This document shows positions 8,871 through 17,655 of a stretch of 64,000 nucleotides of DNA, piece after piece. Location of the stretch: contig CAJTCU010000005.1 in assembly GCA_910574935.1 (NCBI GenBank), positions 29,581-93,580 on the forward strand. Reading direction: 5' to 3'. Position numbers and translations under genes: made by a program. The stretch's first letter is position 1; every line of letters starts with the position of its first letter. Source of the stretch: Oscillospiraceae bacterium (GTDB lineage Bacteria; Bacillota; Clostridia; Oscillospirales; Acutalibacteraceae). The notes below the pieces were generated by a model. That model was given only the letters and a program-made list of their open reading frames with translations, searched no databases and had not been told where the DNA came from.

Positions 8871-11375
8871 TCATTCCCGGAATTGTGCGCATTCCGCTGT
8901 TTCTCTCAATATCGCCTCCAGTTCCGCCCGGTCGGTGGTAATCATTTCCTGCTCCTCGCGTGAGGCTTTGATAACCACCGGCACCTTGTTATTATTTGAA
9001 TAGACCAGCGCCTCCCCCCCCCCGCTCGAACCGGGTGATAGAACGGGTCTCGTTTTTGGTAAGCTTCAGCACCTCCTGGACGTACCGGGCCTCGTCCGGC
9101 TCCAGATTCAAGATAATCTTGTTCTTGGAGTTGTTGATGATAGCCCGCCCGTACTTGCCGTCCTCCAGGCCAAAGAAGTCCGAGAGGTCTTGGGTAGCGG
9201 AAATTGCCGCACCGCCGAAGCCCCGGATGGTCTTGAAGATGGTCAGGCAGAAGTCGGCGGCCTGCTTGTTGGAGGACGCGCCCACCAGCTGCCATATCTC
9301 GTCTATCATAATGGTTTTTTCTTGGTGCGGTTGGCCTTGACGTTGTCCCAGACGTAATCAAGCGCTATCATCATACCCACGGGGAGCAGCTTGCCCTTGA
9401 GCTCCGAGAGGTCGAGTACGATGTACTTGTTGCTCAAATCCACATTGGTCTGCTGGTTGAAGCTCTGTGCCGAGCCGGTCACGAACCGGCTGACAATGAT
9501 AGCCACTCTTTTGGTCAGAGGATTTTCCAGCAGATTCTTGTGGAGGTCGCCCAGGATGGGCATTTTCTTCATTTTGGGCGGAGTAGCCTTGCTGTCAAGA
9601 TAGAGGCTGTCGTTATCGTGAGTAATGCCGAAGTCGGCGTAGGTCTTGATAAGCGCTTCATCCAGCATCTGCTCCTCCTCATTGCTCATATCAGGAATGA
9701 GCAATGAAAAGAAAATCATAAGCTGCTGAATTTTCCGGGCCAGCATGGAGTCTTCCTCGCCGGAGTCGCCGTCTATCAGCTCCATCTCCGGCGAAATGGT
9801 GTGGCGTATCTCCATCACGTTGATACAGTGCGGCGAGCCAGGCGCGATCTTGATGTACTGCCCACCGATACGGTTGCAGGCCCGCCGGAACTCATGGCCC
9901 TTGATGGGGGCCAGGATATAGCACTGGATACCCCGCATCCTCATTCTGAGGGCCAACAGTTGGAGGGTAAAGGTCTTGCCCGCGCCGCTGGTGCCCAGGA
10001 GATTCAGGTTGGCGTTTTTGTTCTTGCGGGTATCGAACAGGTCAACGATGCACAGCGAGTTGTTATGCCGATTGACCCCCAGCAGCACGCCGGTATCGTC
10101 TGACATCTCGAAGCTGGTAAACATATAGGTGGATGCCGCCCCGCTTGTAAGGACGTTTCTCTGAGACTTTCGCTCCAGAGAGCTGTCCAGCTTGAGGAAC
10201 GGCATGACCGAGCAGAGAGCCTGTTCTTGCTGAAAGCGGCAATCACTGACTTGCATATCCATTGACTTGAGCATATCAACCATCTGCTGCTTGCGCCAGA
10301 CAAGTTCCTCATACGTTCGGCCCGAAATCGTGATGAACACGGACATATAGAACAAGTCCTCATTGTTGTTGGCGATACCCTGCTTGATGAAATACCCGGC
10401 TTGGATGGAGTTCGTCAGTTCCTCATAGTCGGTGCTGGTGTCCTGCATACTCCTGAGTTTAGTGCGGTTCAGGCGTATGCGCTAAGCCACCTTGTCGATG
10501 GTGCGGCTTCGATTTTCCCGGCGAAGATGTACGTCCACGTCAATGCCCTCACCGGCGTTTATCAGTGATGACATCCAGCCCGCCCGAACCGCGCCCGGAT
10601 AACCGTTACCCCTTATATATAGAAAGGCGTAGTACAGACCGTCCATGACGGTATAGTTGAAATGGGTCAGGTCAATGCCCCGCGGGGCCAGGAAGTGGGT
10701 TATATTGATTTTTGGCACCGGGTCAATACCAATCACCTTGCCCCGCGCCGCCATAGTGTCCAGCACCACCCGGTTCACCCTTGCGCTGAAAGGCTCGTCC
10801 ACACAGGATTGCCGGTTGAAGAACATATACAGAATTTCGGCAGTGGCCTCGTCCGGGTCAGCGGGCTGGATAATGGAGTTACCACACTGCAAAAAGTACG
10901 CTCGGGCGTTCTGCTCGGCTGTCTGCAGGGCACTGTATACCCGCCCAACATCCTCCGAATCACCTCGGCGCAACTCCTCATACTGGAATATCAGGAAGAA
11001 CCGGCGGGTCAACGCCTCCCGGCTGCCAACATCTTTTATGAGGCGGATGTAGCCCTCACCCAGGGACTTGCACTGGTCGTTTTCCTCTGTTTCCAGCTCC
11101 CGACGCACCATAGCCACATGGCGGTCAGAATCTGCCTTGCGAGTAATGCTCTTGAATTGCAGCCGCATGGGGGATATCTTCAGCCAACTGGCGAAGGTAG
11201 AGATAATATTGAACTGCTCCTCGTCTGAGCGGAGCATAAAGTTGATGGGCTCAATCTCCAGTATCTTCAGATAGCGCCCGTCCACGGTTTCTATCACGCC
11301 GTGCTCGATTTTTCTTACCGGCAGGAACCCTTGCGCGGTTAGCTTTCTTTGCTTTTCTCGCTTTCTTTGGGTCAT
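8871..11375 (-). pseudogene. VirB4/TraE-type conjugation ATPase, broken three times
   Basis: The pieces at 10482-11375, 9306-10448 and 8992-9309 plus a tail to 8871 align end to end as one VirB4 ATPase of about 830 residues, the energiser of the mating channel. Walker A (LGTSGAGKT) is in the second piece and the Walker B region (MIDEIWQLVG) in the third. Lesions: an in-frame TAG at 10482-10484 (KVA-stop-RIRLNR, where relatives have Q); a one-base loss in an A-run near 9316 (K-K-K then T-I-M-I-D); and a run of ten Gs at 9015-9024 where six would keep frame (RGEALVYSNNN then resumes). The remaining tail ends at the TGA at 8871. The original start at 11375 overlaps the PrgI gene. With this ATPase inactive, the element cannot conjugate by itself. 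Confidence 0.9.
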
Positions 11376-11697
11376 GATAACCCACCCTTTTCATGTGAAT
11401 TTTTCTTCTGCTCCCGGCAAACTTTATGACGTGCCCCAGGTATTGAAACAGGGAATCGCCGTCAATGCCCATGACCGCAAGCACTCCCAGGGGGAGCAGG
11501 GTCACGGTCATGATGACGATTTTTATGGTGCCGGTGACCGGGAGCCACATCAGTTCCGGGTAGCCCGCCAGAATCAGCAGGAACCCAGCCTCGACCGTGT
11601 TTCTCAGTTCCAGCATACCGCCGAGAATCTTGCCGGAATCAGTGTAGTTCGCCGGGATAGCGAACACGTTATTGTAAGGTTTTTCGTCCATTTTCAT
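11251..11697 (-). CDS. PrgI-family conjugation membrane protein
   Basis: The 148-residue product has the PrgI/TcpE-like layout: a short cytoplasmic N-terminus (MKMDEKPYNNVFAIPANYT), two transmembrane helices (about 38-56 and 61-80) and a basic C-terminus. Such proteins are found next to VirB4 in Gram-positive type IV secretion systems and are thought to anchor it at the membrane. The last 40 or so residues, very rich in K, R and A, overlap the start of the VirB4 frame by 125 bases. That is unusual, and the native stop may have been lost through an indel. The start is ATG at 11697, immediately overlapping the end of the VirB6-like gene. Confidence 0.8.
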   Translation of the reverse strand: MKMDEKPYNNVFAIPANYTDSGKILGGMLELRNTVEAGFLLILAGYPELMWLPVTGTIKIVIMTVTLLPLGVLAVMGIDGDSLFQYLGHVIKFAGSRRKIHMKRVGYHDPKKARKAKKANRARVPAGKKNRARRDRNRGRALSEDTGD

Positions 11698-14600
11698 CGT
11701 CCTAATCTGTAAATTTGTGCTGTGGTGGTGAAACGGCCCAGACGTAGGGCCTCGTTGTGGTCGAGAACGTAGATGTCAACTCTATGAATATCGTTCTCAA
11801 TACCCGAACCGCCTCTATCTTCCACCGTGTACATCACGCCGTTTATCTTGATCTGCGTGCCAAATGGATAATGGCTCGACATTGCGACCATTCCCTGACT
11901 GACCCGCTTGCCGCTGGCGGTGATACCGGCGGCGTTCTCGCCACAACAAAGAGTGCAGGCACAGTAGTGGGTCACGTCCACCTCCAGGGTGGAGATGGGC
12001 GTTCCTGTTTCTGACCCTCCTCCGGGCGCTGGAGCGTCAAAATCAACACCATCTATCCGGCGAAGGTTTAATCCCGCCTCATAGCTAGGAGTATTCAGTA
12101 TGACGCCCTCGCCGCCTGAGGAGTGTACCCACATCCTCTGCCCGCTCTCACCATAGCCCGCAAACATGAGCACATGCGACCAGTCGTAGCGGCCACCCAG
12201 AAAACCTAAGTCACCGGGCTGAAGGTCAGCGGCAGAAACCGCGTGGGAGCTCTCCCACTGCATTCCCAGCGTCCCCATGCCCAGCGCAGTCTTGTAGACC
12301 CAATCGGTGAACCCGGAGCAGTCCAGGCCGTAGGGCTGAATCATACCGCTTGTGTGGTCGCCCGCCGCCCAGACCAGCTTGGGGGTGTTCCAATCGTCGT
12401 TCCAGCCGGCTTCAGATTTGCCGCCCCAGAAGTAGGGAACTTTGCCCACCAGGGAGAGCGCGGTAGTCAAGATGTGCTTGCGCATATCTGAACAGTGCTG
12501 AGCATTGACAAAAGCGATAAGCTCCTCATCGGTCAGTGGAACCGACGAACCAGCCACCACTGAGCCGTACATGGTACGCTTCAGCGCGTTGGCCATGTTC
12601 TCAATGGCCTGCCGGTAGGTAATGCCGAACTCGCCGTAGGGTGCGTCCAAATCCAGCCCGAAAGCCGTGGCAATCACCGATGTGTCGAACTGGTGGATGG
12701 TGCATTTCACATATTTGACGGTGACGGTAGTGGGAGCAGGCGTGGCCCCAGGTGATGGGGAAGGCGCCGGAGTAGCCTGCACCTCTTGCTGAACCGTGCC
12801 CTCGCCGGGGATAGCGTACCACTGACCGCCCTTGACGTCCTCATACACCTTGTAGTCACCACGGGGCGCGGCGTAGCGGGTGGTGTCAAAGAACATCGTC
12901 CCCGAGCCATTCTCATGCCGTACCTCAAAATGTCCGTCCTGCCGGGTAGAGCCGTCCACATTGGCGACCTTCTGCTCGAAACCTGGCATGAACGCCTGGA
13001 ACTGGGCCTGATTGTAGGCCAGAGCTGGCTCGCCGGTCTCGAACTCCGGGGCCTGAGCGTTCTGCTGCATAGCGTACCAATCCACGCCGTTTGCGGACTG
13101 CACGATGGAGTGGGGAGCGTCCGGCTCGTCGTAATAGGCCGAGTTATACCAAAGGCTGTTACCCTCCGGCGTGCTTGCCTCCATAACGCCCTCTCCCACC
13201 GTGCGGAGCATGGTGCCCTCATCCGCGCCGGGGAAGGCCGCCGCAACCTGGGCGTTCTCGCTGGCGCTGCCGGAGAATGTGGGCGCGTCAAAGAACGCTC
13301 CTGCCCCGGCACCAGCGGCCAGCTGATACCACTGACTGCTATCCGAAGCGGTCACCACCGAATGTGGCCCACTGGGAGCCTCGTACTGGGCCGTGCTGAA
13401 CATCGCGACCTCGGCGGACTTTCCGTCCGCGCCGACTGCCGTGGTGCTGATCTGCCCGCCAGTGATTGACGTACCCTGCAACTGGTAACCGCTCATTTGC
13501 GGTATGTAGTTACCCAGAGAGCGGTCAGCAATTTCACCACCAATAGACCCGGAAACGCTGGGTTGACGGCTGGCCACCGAACTGATGGATTCGCCCGTAA
13601 GCGTAGCGCCGTTTCGGGCAGCCATGCCACCGAAAGCTCGGCCTACAAAGCCCATCCCGCCGCCTGCTTCCAGAGGAGTGCCGCCAGCGACCACCGCGTC
13701 GCGTACATAGCTATTACCCTTGAACTTGCTGGCAAAGCCGGTTGCGAAGCTGCTGCCAGGTGTGCCAACCGAACTCGCCGCAGACCAGCCGCCTGAACCG
13801 GGAGAGTGGAACGCCTTGCCAGCACTTTTTGCCCCACTGGCAGCGCCGCTCAAAACCTTTGCTGCCATGAGCATCTCCATGCCCATGCTGGAACCGGTCT
13901 GAGCCACGTTCAATCCCAAACTAGCGAGATAGCTGTCAAACCGCTGGGCGGTCTTGAGGAAGGCCAGCGCACAGAAAAGCCAGAGGAAAATGCTGCCATT
14001 GCCGTTACTCAGCGCACCGCCGTTACCGATGAACTGTCCAACTGAGGTGCTGAACCCTCGGAGGAACCAGACGTTCATGGTAAGCAGCAGGAGCTGGGAG
14101 CCCACCATCCTGCACCAGCTTTTGAAAACCGCCGAGGTGGCCTTGGACGCTCCCATGGAGAACGCCAGCGGCGAGGTGTAGCAGAGCACGCCTACCACAA
14201 CATACCGCTCTACGGTCTCCAGCAGGAGCTTGAAGTAGTTCCAGCCCAGGGCAATCAGCAGGATGAGGATAAGCAGAGTTCCAATCACCGAAGTGATGGC
14301 CACAAAGTTGGCGATGCCGTTACTCAAGGTCTCCTCTACCCCGGCAAAAGTGAAATCTTCGCCGGCCATGCTGATTTCCAGTAGCGCCGTGTAGGGTGCT
14401 CGCGCGATGTCCAGCGTGATTAGGAAGATGGGCTTGGCGTAGGCGATAAGGACTGCAAACAAGCCGTTCCGGGCTATGAGGGTCAGAGGGTTTTCTGCTT
14501 CCGTGATTGGTCCGCCGAACACTCTAAAAAGCTGCCAGACCGTGATAAGGAACAGGATGGCCCAGGAGCAATACTGCATGACCGTGAACGCTTTTGTCAC

Positions 14601-14735
14601 AAAGGGAAAGTATTCTTCCATAGCCGTCATGTCTGTGCCCAAAGCGTTCAAGAACAACCCGGACACCGTGTCCATGAGCTCCGAAGCTACCCCGGCGACC
14701 CACTTGACAATGCCCTCGAAGATCCAGTCGAGCAT
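11694..14735 (-). CDS. VirB6-like channel protein fused to NlpC/P60 and 3D hydrolase domains
   Basis: One uninterrupted 1013-residue frame combines three functions. Residues 1-290 contain seven or so hydrophobic helices of a VirB6/TrbL-like inner-membrane channel protein. Residues 290-660 are a glycine/serine-rich linker followed by three imperfect repeats, each ending in WY (SSQWYQL, GVDWYAM, GGQWYAI). After a PAPSPSPGATPAPTT spacer comes a cell-wall hydrolase module: an NlpC/P60 domain with catalytic Cys in GLDCSGF (about 806) and His in WSHVLMF (about 853), then a C-terminal 3D domain (THYCACTLCC to DRGGSG...RVDIYV). In related ICEs the channel protein and peptidoglycan hydrolase are usually separate genes. 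It starts after GAGAGGAGTGACCGAAA and overlaps PrgI by four bases. Confidence 0.88.
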   Translation of the reverse strand: MLDWIFEGIVKWVAGVASELMDTVSGLFLNALGTDMTAMEEYFPFVTKAFTVMQYCSWAILFLITVWQLFRVFGGPITEAENPLTLIARNGLFAVLIAYAKPIFLITLDIARAPYTALLEISMAGEDFTFAGVEETLSNGIANFVAITSVIGTLLILILLIALGWNYFKLLLETVERYVVVGVLCYTSPLAFSMGASKATSAVFKSWCRMVGSQLLLLTMNVWFLRGFSTSVGQFIGNGGALSNGNGSIFLWLFCALAFLKTAQRFDSYLASLGLNVAQTGSSMGMEMLMAAKVLSGAASGAKSAGKAFHSPGSGGWSAASSVGTPGSSFATGFASKFKGNSYVRDAVVAGGTPLEAGGGMGFVGRAFGGMAARNGATLTGESISSVASRQPSVSGSIGGEIADRSLGNYIPQMSGYQLQGTSITGGQISTTAVGADGKSAEVAMFSTAQYEAPSGPHSVVTASDSSQWYQLAAGAGAGAFFDAPTFSGSASENAQVAAAFPGADEGTMLRTVGEGVMEASTPEGNSLWYNSAYYDEPDAPHSIVQSANGVDWYAMQQNAQAPEFETGEPALAYNQAQFQAFMPGFEQKVANVDGSTRQDGHFEVRHENGSGTMFFDTTRYAAPRGDYKVYEDVKGGQWYAIPGEGTVQQEVQATPAPSPSPGATPAPTTVTVKYVKCTIHQFDTSVIATAFGLDLDAPYGEFGITYRQAIENMANALKRTMYGSVVAGSSVPLTDEELIAFVNAQHCSDMRKHILTTALSLVGKVPYFWGGKSEAGWNDDWNTPKLVWAAGDHTSGMIQPYGLDCSGFTDWVYKTALGMGTLGMQWESSHAVSAADLQPGDLGFLGGRYDWSHVLMFAGYGESGQRMWVHSSGGEGVILNTPSYEAGLNLRRIDGVDFDAPAPGGGSETGTPISTLEVDVTHYCACTLCCGENAAGITASGKRVSQGMVAMSSHYPFGTQIKINGVMYTVEDRGGSGIENDIHRVDIYVLDHNEALRLGRFTTTAQIYRLGR

Positions 14736-14752
14736 TTTCGGTCACTCCTCTC

Positions 14753-15112
14753 TTACGGGCCTGTGTAGTTGCCTCCGGCGATAAGCGGCTGCAAGTACGT
14801 CACGATGAATCCCAGCGAGTTTAGTACGATCCATGTAATGACGATTCTCTTGAGCCAGCTTGTGGCCTCGTCTACGGAGCGCTGATTGCGGGAGATCATC
14901 CGCACCAGCAGGGCGATAGCCGCCGCTGTGACTGCTACGATGGTGCTGATGGTGACGAGCTGACCGTACACGTCCTTCATGATGGTGGAGAAGCGGGTCC
15001 AGATGGTGTCTGCGAACACCGGCTGCAGGGAGAGCAGCAGGGCAGAGCCTGCTCCTACCAGCGACCAGTAGGCGGTTGCAAGCCTCTGGCCCTTTTTCTT
15101 TGGTTTTGTCAT
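14753..15112 (-). CDS. VirB2/TrbC-like pilin, first gene of the transfer operon
   Basis: The 119-residue product has a basic N-terminus (MTKPKKKGQR), a hydrophobic signal-like helix ending near VFADT (about residue 35), and two further hydrophobic helices (about 52-72 and 88-110). This is the size and topology of VirB2/TrbC-type pilin subunits of conjugation channels. AAGGAGGCCAAA precedes the ATG. It is the promoter-proximal gene of the conjugation module, 18 bases ahead of the VirB6 fusion. It lies directly downstream of a leader containing a strong intrinsic terminator, so its expression probably depends on read-through. Confidence 0.75.
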   Translation of the reverse strand: MTKPKKKGQRLATAYWSLVGAGSALLLSLQPVFADTIWTRFSTIMKDVYGQLVTISTIVAVTAAAIALLVRMISRNQRSVDEATSWLKRIVITWIVLNSLGFIVTYLQPLIAGGNYTGP

Positions 15113-15143
15113 TTTGGCCTCCTTGAAAAATTTTTAAGGCAGC

Positions 15144-15181
15144 AAAAAAGGCCATTCCAAGCTGTTGCTTGAAATAGCCTT
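15144..15181 (-). terminator. Leader terminator/attenuator before the transfer operon
   Basis: On the minus strand, AAGGCTATTTCAAGC pairs along its whole length with GCTTGGAATGGCCTT (15 pairs, two of them G-U) around an AACA loop, followed by TTTTG, giving a run of six Ts including the stem end. It lies between a good promoter (15211-15239) and the pilin start at 15112. It would therefore stop most transcripts before the first transfer gene. Confidence 0.85.
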
Positions 15182-15210
15182 TACCGCTACCCCCAATTTG
15201 GTACGATACA

Positions 15211-15239
15211 ATCTTAGCACATTTTCATTTGCGTGTCTA
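15211..15239 (-). promoter_or_regulatory. Promoter of the conjugation operon
   Basis: Minus strand: -35 TAGACA, a 17-base spacer, -10 TAAGAT. Transcription would begin about 15204 and give a leader of roughly 90 bases that includes the attenuator hairpin. The surrounding 15182-15373 stretch otherwise shows no coding potential. Confidence 0.65.
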
Positions 15240-15373
15240 CAGCATAAGTGGGCCAATTTTGCGCCATTTTTGTGCCATTTCCGATTTTGACCGGATTTAG
15301 CTCAAATCAGCTCCGAAAAATCACGCCTGCTGTACAAGATTCTCCGTACTAAAGAGCGGGAGAAACTCTAAGC

Positions 15374-15568
15374 TTATACTGTTTCCCGTCCATGAATACG
15401 CTCCCTCACACGGCTGAACAGTTCATTCTCGAAAGCCTTTTTGTTGTGATCGTAGACGGCGCTTTCCGCTAACACACTGCCCTTGCATATCAGGCAGAAA
15501 TGTGGTAAATTACAATAAAGGGGTGAGCGCTTGCGGTTATACATCTGGAACTCAGCTTTTTCCTCCAA
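15374..15568 (-). CDS. Short hypothetical ORF, uncertain
   Basis: This 64-codon frame on the minus strand contains a natural-looking central part (HFCLICKGSVLAESAVYDH followed by a charged helix), but has no convincing ribosome binding site. It overlaps the 5' end of the plus-strand GNAT-like fragment. It may be a remnant of an ICE gene or a chance frame. No function can be proposed. Confidence 0.25.
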   Translation of the reverse strand: MEEKAEFQMYNRKRSPLYCNLPHFCLICKGSVLAESAVYDHNKKAFENELFSRVRERIHGRETV

Positions 15569-15866
15569 AATACCAGTTGAAGTGAGCTCCGCCGTGCCTG
15601 ACGATTTGGCGCAAACCGGTGAAAAGAAACGATATCACGGTATTGCAAGGGCGCTTTTTGTCTACGCCGCTGCAGTTTCGCAAGAGGCTGGCTTTGGCGG
15701 AGTGGTTTTCTTCAAAGCCAAAACTACCCGATTGCGGGAATACTATATTCAGCAATTTGGGGCGATGCCGCTGGGCCATTACGACCCTTTCCGGCTTATT
15801 ATTTGGGAGGACGCCGCCCAGCGGTTAATTGCGGAATTTTGCGAGGAGGCTGATACGCATGACTGA
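15531..15866 (+). pseudogene. GNAT-like ICE protein, 5'-truncated
   Basis: The frame encodes the C-terminal two-thirds of an acetyltransferase-like protein often carried by Clostridia ICEs: an ARALFVYAAAVSQEAGFGG helix, a strand with FFKAKT, then LREYYIQQFGAMPLG and a PFRLIIWEDAAQRLI tail. The N-terminal part expected for a GNAT fold (first strands and most of the acyl-CoA site) is missing, and the only start is a TTG behind GGGGTGAGCG. The stop overlaps the next gene by eight bases (ATG at 15859), so the two form a coupled pair. It is best regarded as a truncated gene, although a short functional form cannot be excluded. Confidence 0.5.
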
Positions 15867-16080
15867 ACAGGAAAAGAGAGAAATAGTGGAGTTGGAGGCC
15901 CATGCCAGCGAAAACGGCTGGGTAGCGCCCCTGACAGACAATGACCGGGATTATCTCGTATATTTCCGATCTGTCTGCAAGCGGTATAACATTGTTCCCT
16001 CCCGGGCGAATCGCTTAGAGTATGAGTTTGTCACCCGTGTTGCGGAAAGTGAGTTCTATTTGCAGCGTGTCCGTACATAA
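15859..16080 (+). CDS. Small hypothetical ICE protein
   Basis: The 73-residue acidic-then-basic protein starts MTEQEKREIVELEAHA, with GAGGAGGC upstream of the ATG. It is predicted to be all-helical and soluble, with no cysteines. It overlaps the end of the GNAT-like fragment and is followed by a hairpin that probably ends the transcript. Function not recognised; it is probably the translationally coupled partner of the upstream gene. Confidence 0.6.
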   Translation: MTEQEKREIVELEAHASENGWVAPLTDNDRDYLVYFRSVCKRYNIVPSRANRLEYEFVTRVAESEFYLQRVRT

Positions 16081-16084
16081 ACAA

Positions 16085-16128
16085 ATCCGGCAGCCACCTT
16101 GAACAAAGGTACTGCTGGATAATATATT
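16085..16128 (+). terminator. Probable intrinsic terminator after the small gene pair
   Basis: CCGGCAGCCACCTT and AAAGGTACTGCTGG form a stem around GAAC, with a T-rich stretch (ATATTTTTG) a few bases further. The T-run is not immediate, so efficiency is uncertain. Confidence 0.5.
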
Positions 16129-16210
16129 TTTGTGGCTGCATGTTTCCGGAAGAGTTAGCCTACAGGCCAGCTCTTGTAGGCGCGAATATGCGCCATTTCT
16201 GGTTTTGGCC

Positions 16211-16630
16211 CTAAAGCCGCTCGTTTTTATCTCCAAATTCTTTCTGAATATAGGACTGGACTTCCGCTAAAAACTCCTCCGCGCCCGCGGCAAGTGCTTC
16301 CGTATCCGCCACAGAGCAGATATAAAAGTCCTCATAATCGCTGCGGTTGCGGATCAGCGAAGCATTGGTGATAAGACTGCTGAACTTTCGCGGCAAGAGC
16401 TCCGGCTTGAGGTATAGCAGTGTGAATTGCGAAATGATTGCGGAATGCTTTTTGTAGTCCTGCCCGTTTAGGGCCAGCACAGCCCGCATCGAATGGAAGA
16501 TGCAGTAGTACGCCCGATTGTTCGCCGAGGCATAATCCTCCGCCGCCATGTCGCGCTTAGCGGATTCCAGCATTTCTCCCGCCTTTTGCAGACGGTACCG
16601 TGCAAGCTCCAAAGCTGTTATTTCAGGCAC
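16211..16630 (-). CDS. HEPN-domain protein of an MNT/HEPN pair
   Basis: The 139-residue all-helical protein has the HEPN signature: helix 1 (LARYRLQKAGEMLESAKRD), helix 2 with the YASANNRAYYCIFHSMRAVL motif and a C-terminal helix. The usual catalytic R-X4-6-H is replaced by RNRSDYEDFY, as in the family branch with R-X-SDY. HEPN proteins act as RNases restrained by a minimal nucleotidyltransferase (MNT). The ATG at 16630 overlaps the end of the MNT gene, so the two are coupled. Both genes look intact. Possible roles are element stabilisation or phage defence; which partner is the toxin cannot be read from the sequence. Confidence 0.88.
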   Translation of the reverse strand: MPEITALELARYRLQKAGEMLESAKRDMAAEDYASANNRAYYCIFHSMRAVLALNGQDYKKHSAIISQFTLLYLKPELLPRKFSSLITNASLIRNRSDYEDFYICSVADTEALAAGAEEFLAEVQSYIQKEFGDKNERL

Positions 16631-16964
16631 TGACGCGCACCCCCTCCCGGTCTACATTTCGGAAAAAAGGCAGCACCTCCGCATTGGAATAGAAGTATTC
16701 CCGGTTCTCAACGATAGGTGAAACCAGCACGCCATACTTCATCAGAAGCTCTGCCGCCAGTTCTCCAAGCCTCCAGTTCCGCTCCATAATTATCTCTCGG
16801 GAGGAGTCAACCAGGAAAAGCACGTCAATGTCCGAGCCCTTCTCCGCATCACCGCGGGCATATGAGCCAAACAGGATCGTTTCCATCTGTCCCTTTGCGA
16901 ATATAACGGACACTCCGTCCATCAGTTCTTCCACGATTTGGTTTACTTCCTGCAAGCTGCACAT
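16623..16964 (-). CDS. Minimal nucleotidyltransferase (MNT) of an MNT/HEPN pair
   Basis: About 113 residues are encoded from the ATG at 16964 (AAGGAGGTGGGC upstream). It carries the DNA polymerase beta-type signature GSYARGDAEKGSDIDVLF near residues 31-48, with the two metal-binding aspartates in SDIDV. MNT proteins AMPylate or otherwise block the partner HEPN RNase. It overlaps the HEPN gene by eight bases. No sign of decay, in contrast to the RelE-fold toxins elsewhere in this island. Confidence 0.88.
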   Translation of the reverse strand: MCSLQEVNQIVEELMDGVSVIFAKGQMETILFGSYARGDAEKGSDIDVLFLVDSSREIIMERNWRLGELAAELLMKYGVLVSPIVENREYFYSNAEVLPFFRNVDREGVRVSA

Positions 16965-17025
16965 ACCGCCCACCTCCTTGGCTATCTGGCTATATTATAA
17001 CCCAGACCAGCCATATTTGCAAGAT

Positions 17026-17655
17026 TTAATCCAGTTCTTTCAGAAATTCCAGCATATCCAGCCACAAGTCAACCTCTGCTGAAGGTACAGACCAAAGCCG
17101 AATTGAAAGAATGGTAATGGCCTGCTGACGAAGGCGGTAGTAGTGCCGAGAGGACATATCCAGCCGGTAGAGCAGCTCCGTGTGGCTAAGCTGCTCCGGC
17201 GCTATGTAGGTCAGATAGATAAGCCGGTACAGCTTTTTGCCGTTGCCGGGTTTGTGCTTCAGGACGGTCAGAGCGTCGTTGACTCTGTCCAACAGCAGCC
17301 TGGACTTCTTTGCCCCTTCCAACTGGTTCTCCAACTTGCGGTTGCCCATGGCAAGCTGGAGGTCCATCTGCTCCAGCAACTCGTCCACATCCGAAAATGG
17401 CCTGTCCAGTTCCTCTGCAACGGTCTCGGGGAAACACTCCATCACCCAGACCAGCGTGCGGTAGTTCTGCAGGAGCAGAAGGGTATTGTGGTAGCTGTCA
17501 CGGTCTTTCTTCCGTCGGGCGGCACGTATTTTCTCATCGGTGACCTTTGGATTAGCCAAAATCCCACGCTGGGTCAAAAGATTGATGAAAGCTTGGGACT
17601 TCTCCGCAATTTGGGCCTCTTGCTGCTCGTATGTCAATTTTTTCGTGTCCTTCAT
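17026..17655 (-). CDS. ArpU/RinA-like putative transcription activator
   Basis: The 209-residue protein starts at the ATG at 17655, which follows GAAGGAGTTTTTTGACT. Its C-terminal 60 residues (LSHTELLYRLDMSSRHYYRL followed by QQAITILSIRLW) resemble the sigma-70 region 4-like helix-turn-helix of phage ArpU/RinA late activators. The N-terminal part is a long charged coiled coil (residues 5-130). Such factors activate late operons, and here the obvious target would be the transfer promoter near 15.2 kb; this is inference from position. It overlaps the upstream gene by about 100 bases in another frame. Confidence 0.55.
   Translation of the reverse strand: MKDTKKLTYEQQEAQIAEKSQAFINLLTQRGILANPKVTDEKIRAARRKKDRDSYHNTLLLLQNYRTLVWVMECFPETVAEELDRPFSDVDELLEQMDLQLAMGNRKLENQLEGAKKSRLLLDRVNDALTVLKHKPGNGKKLYRLIYLTYIAPEQLSHTELLYRLDMSSRHYYRLRQQAITILSIRLWSVPSAEVDLWLDMLEFLKELD

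Noticed and set aside
9306-9325. Programmed -1 frameshifting at the VirB4 A-run
   Set aside because: The run could slip, but the gene has two other independent breaks and no conserved stimulatory hairpin was seen, so a mutation is more likely.
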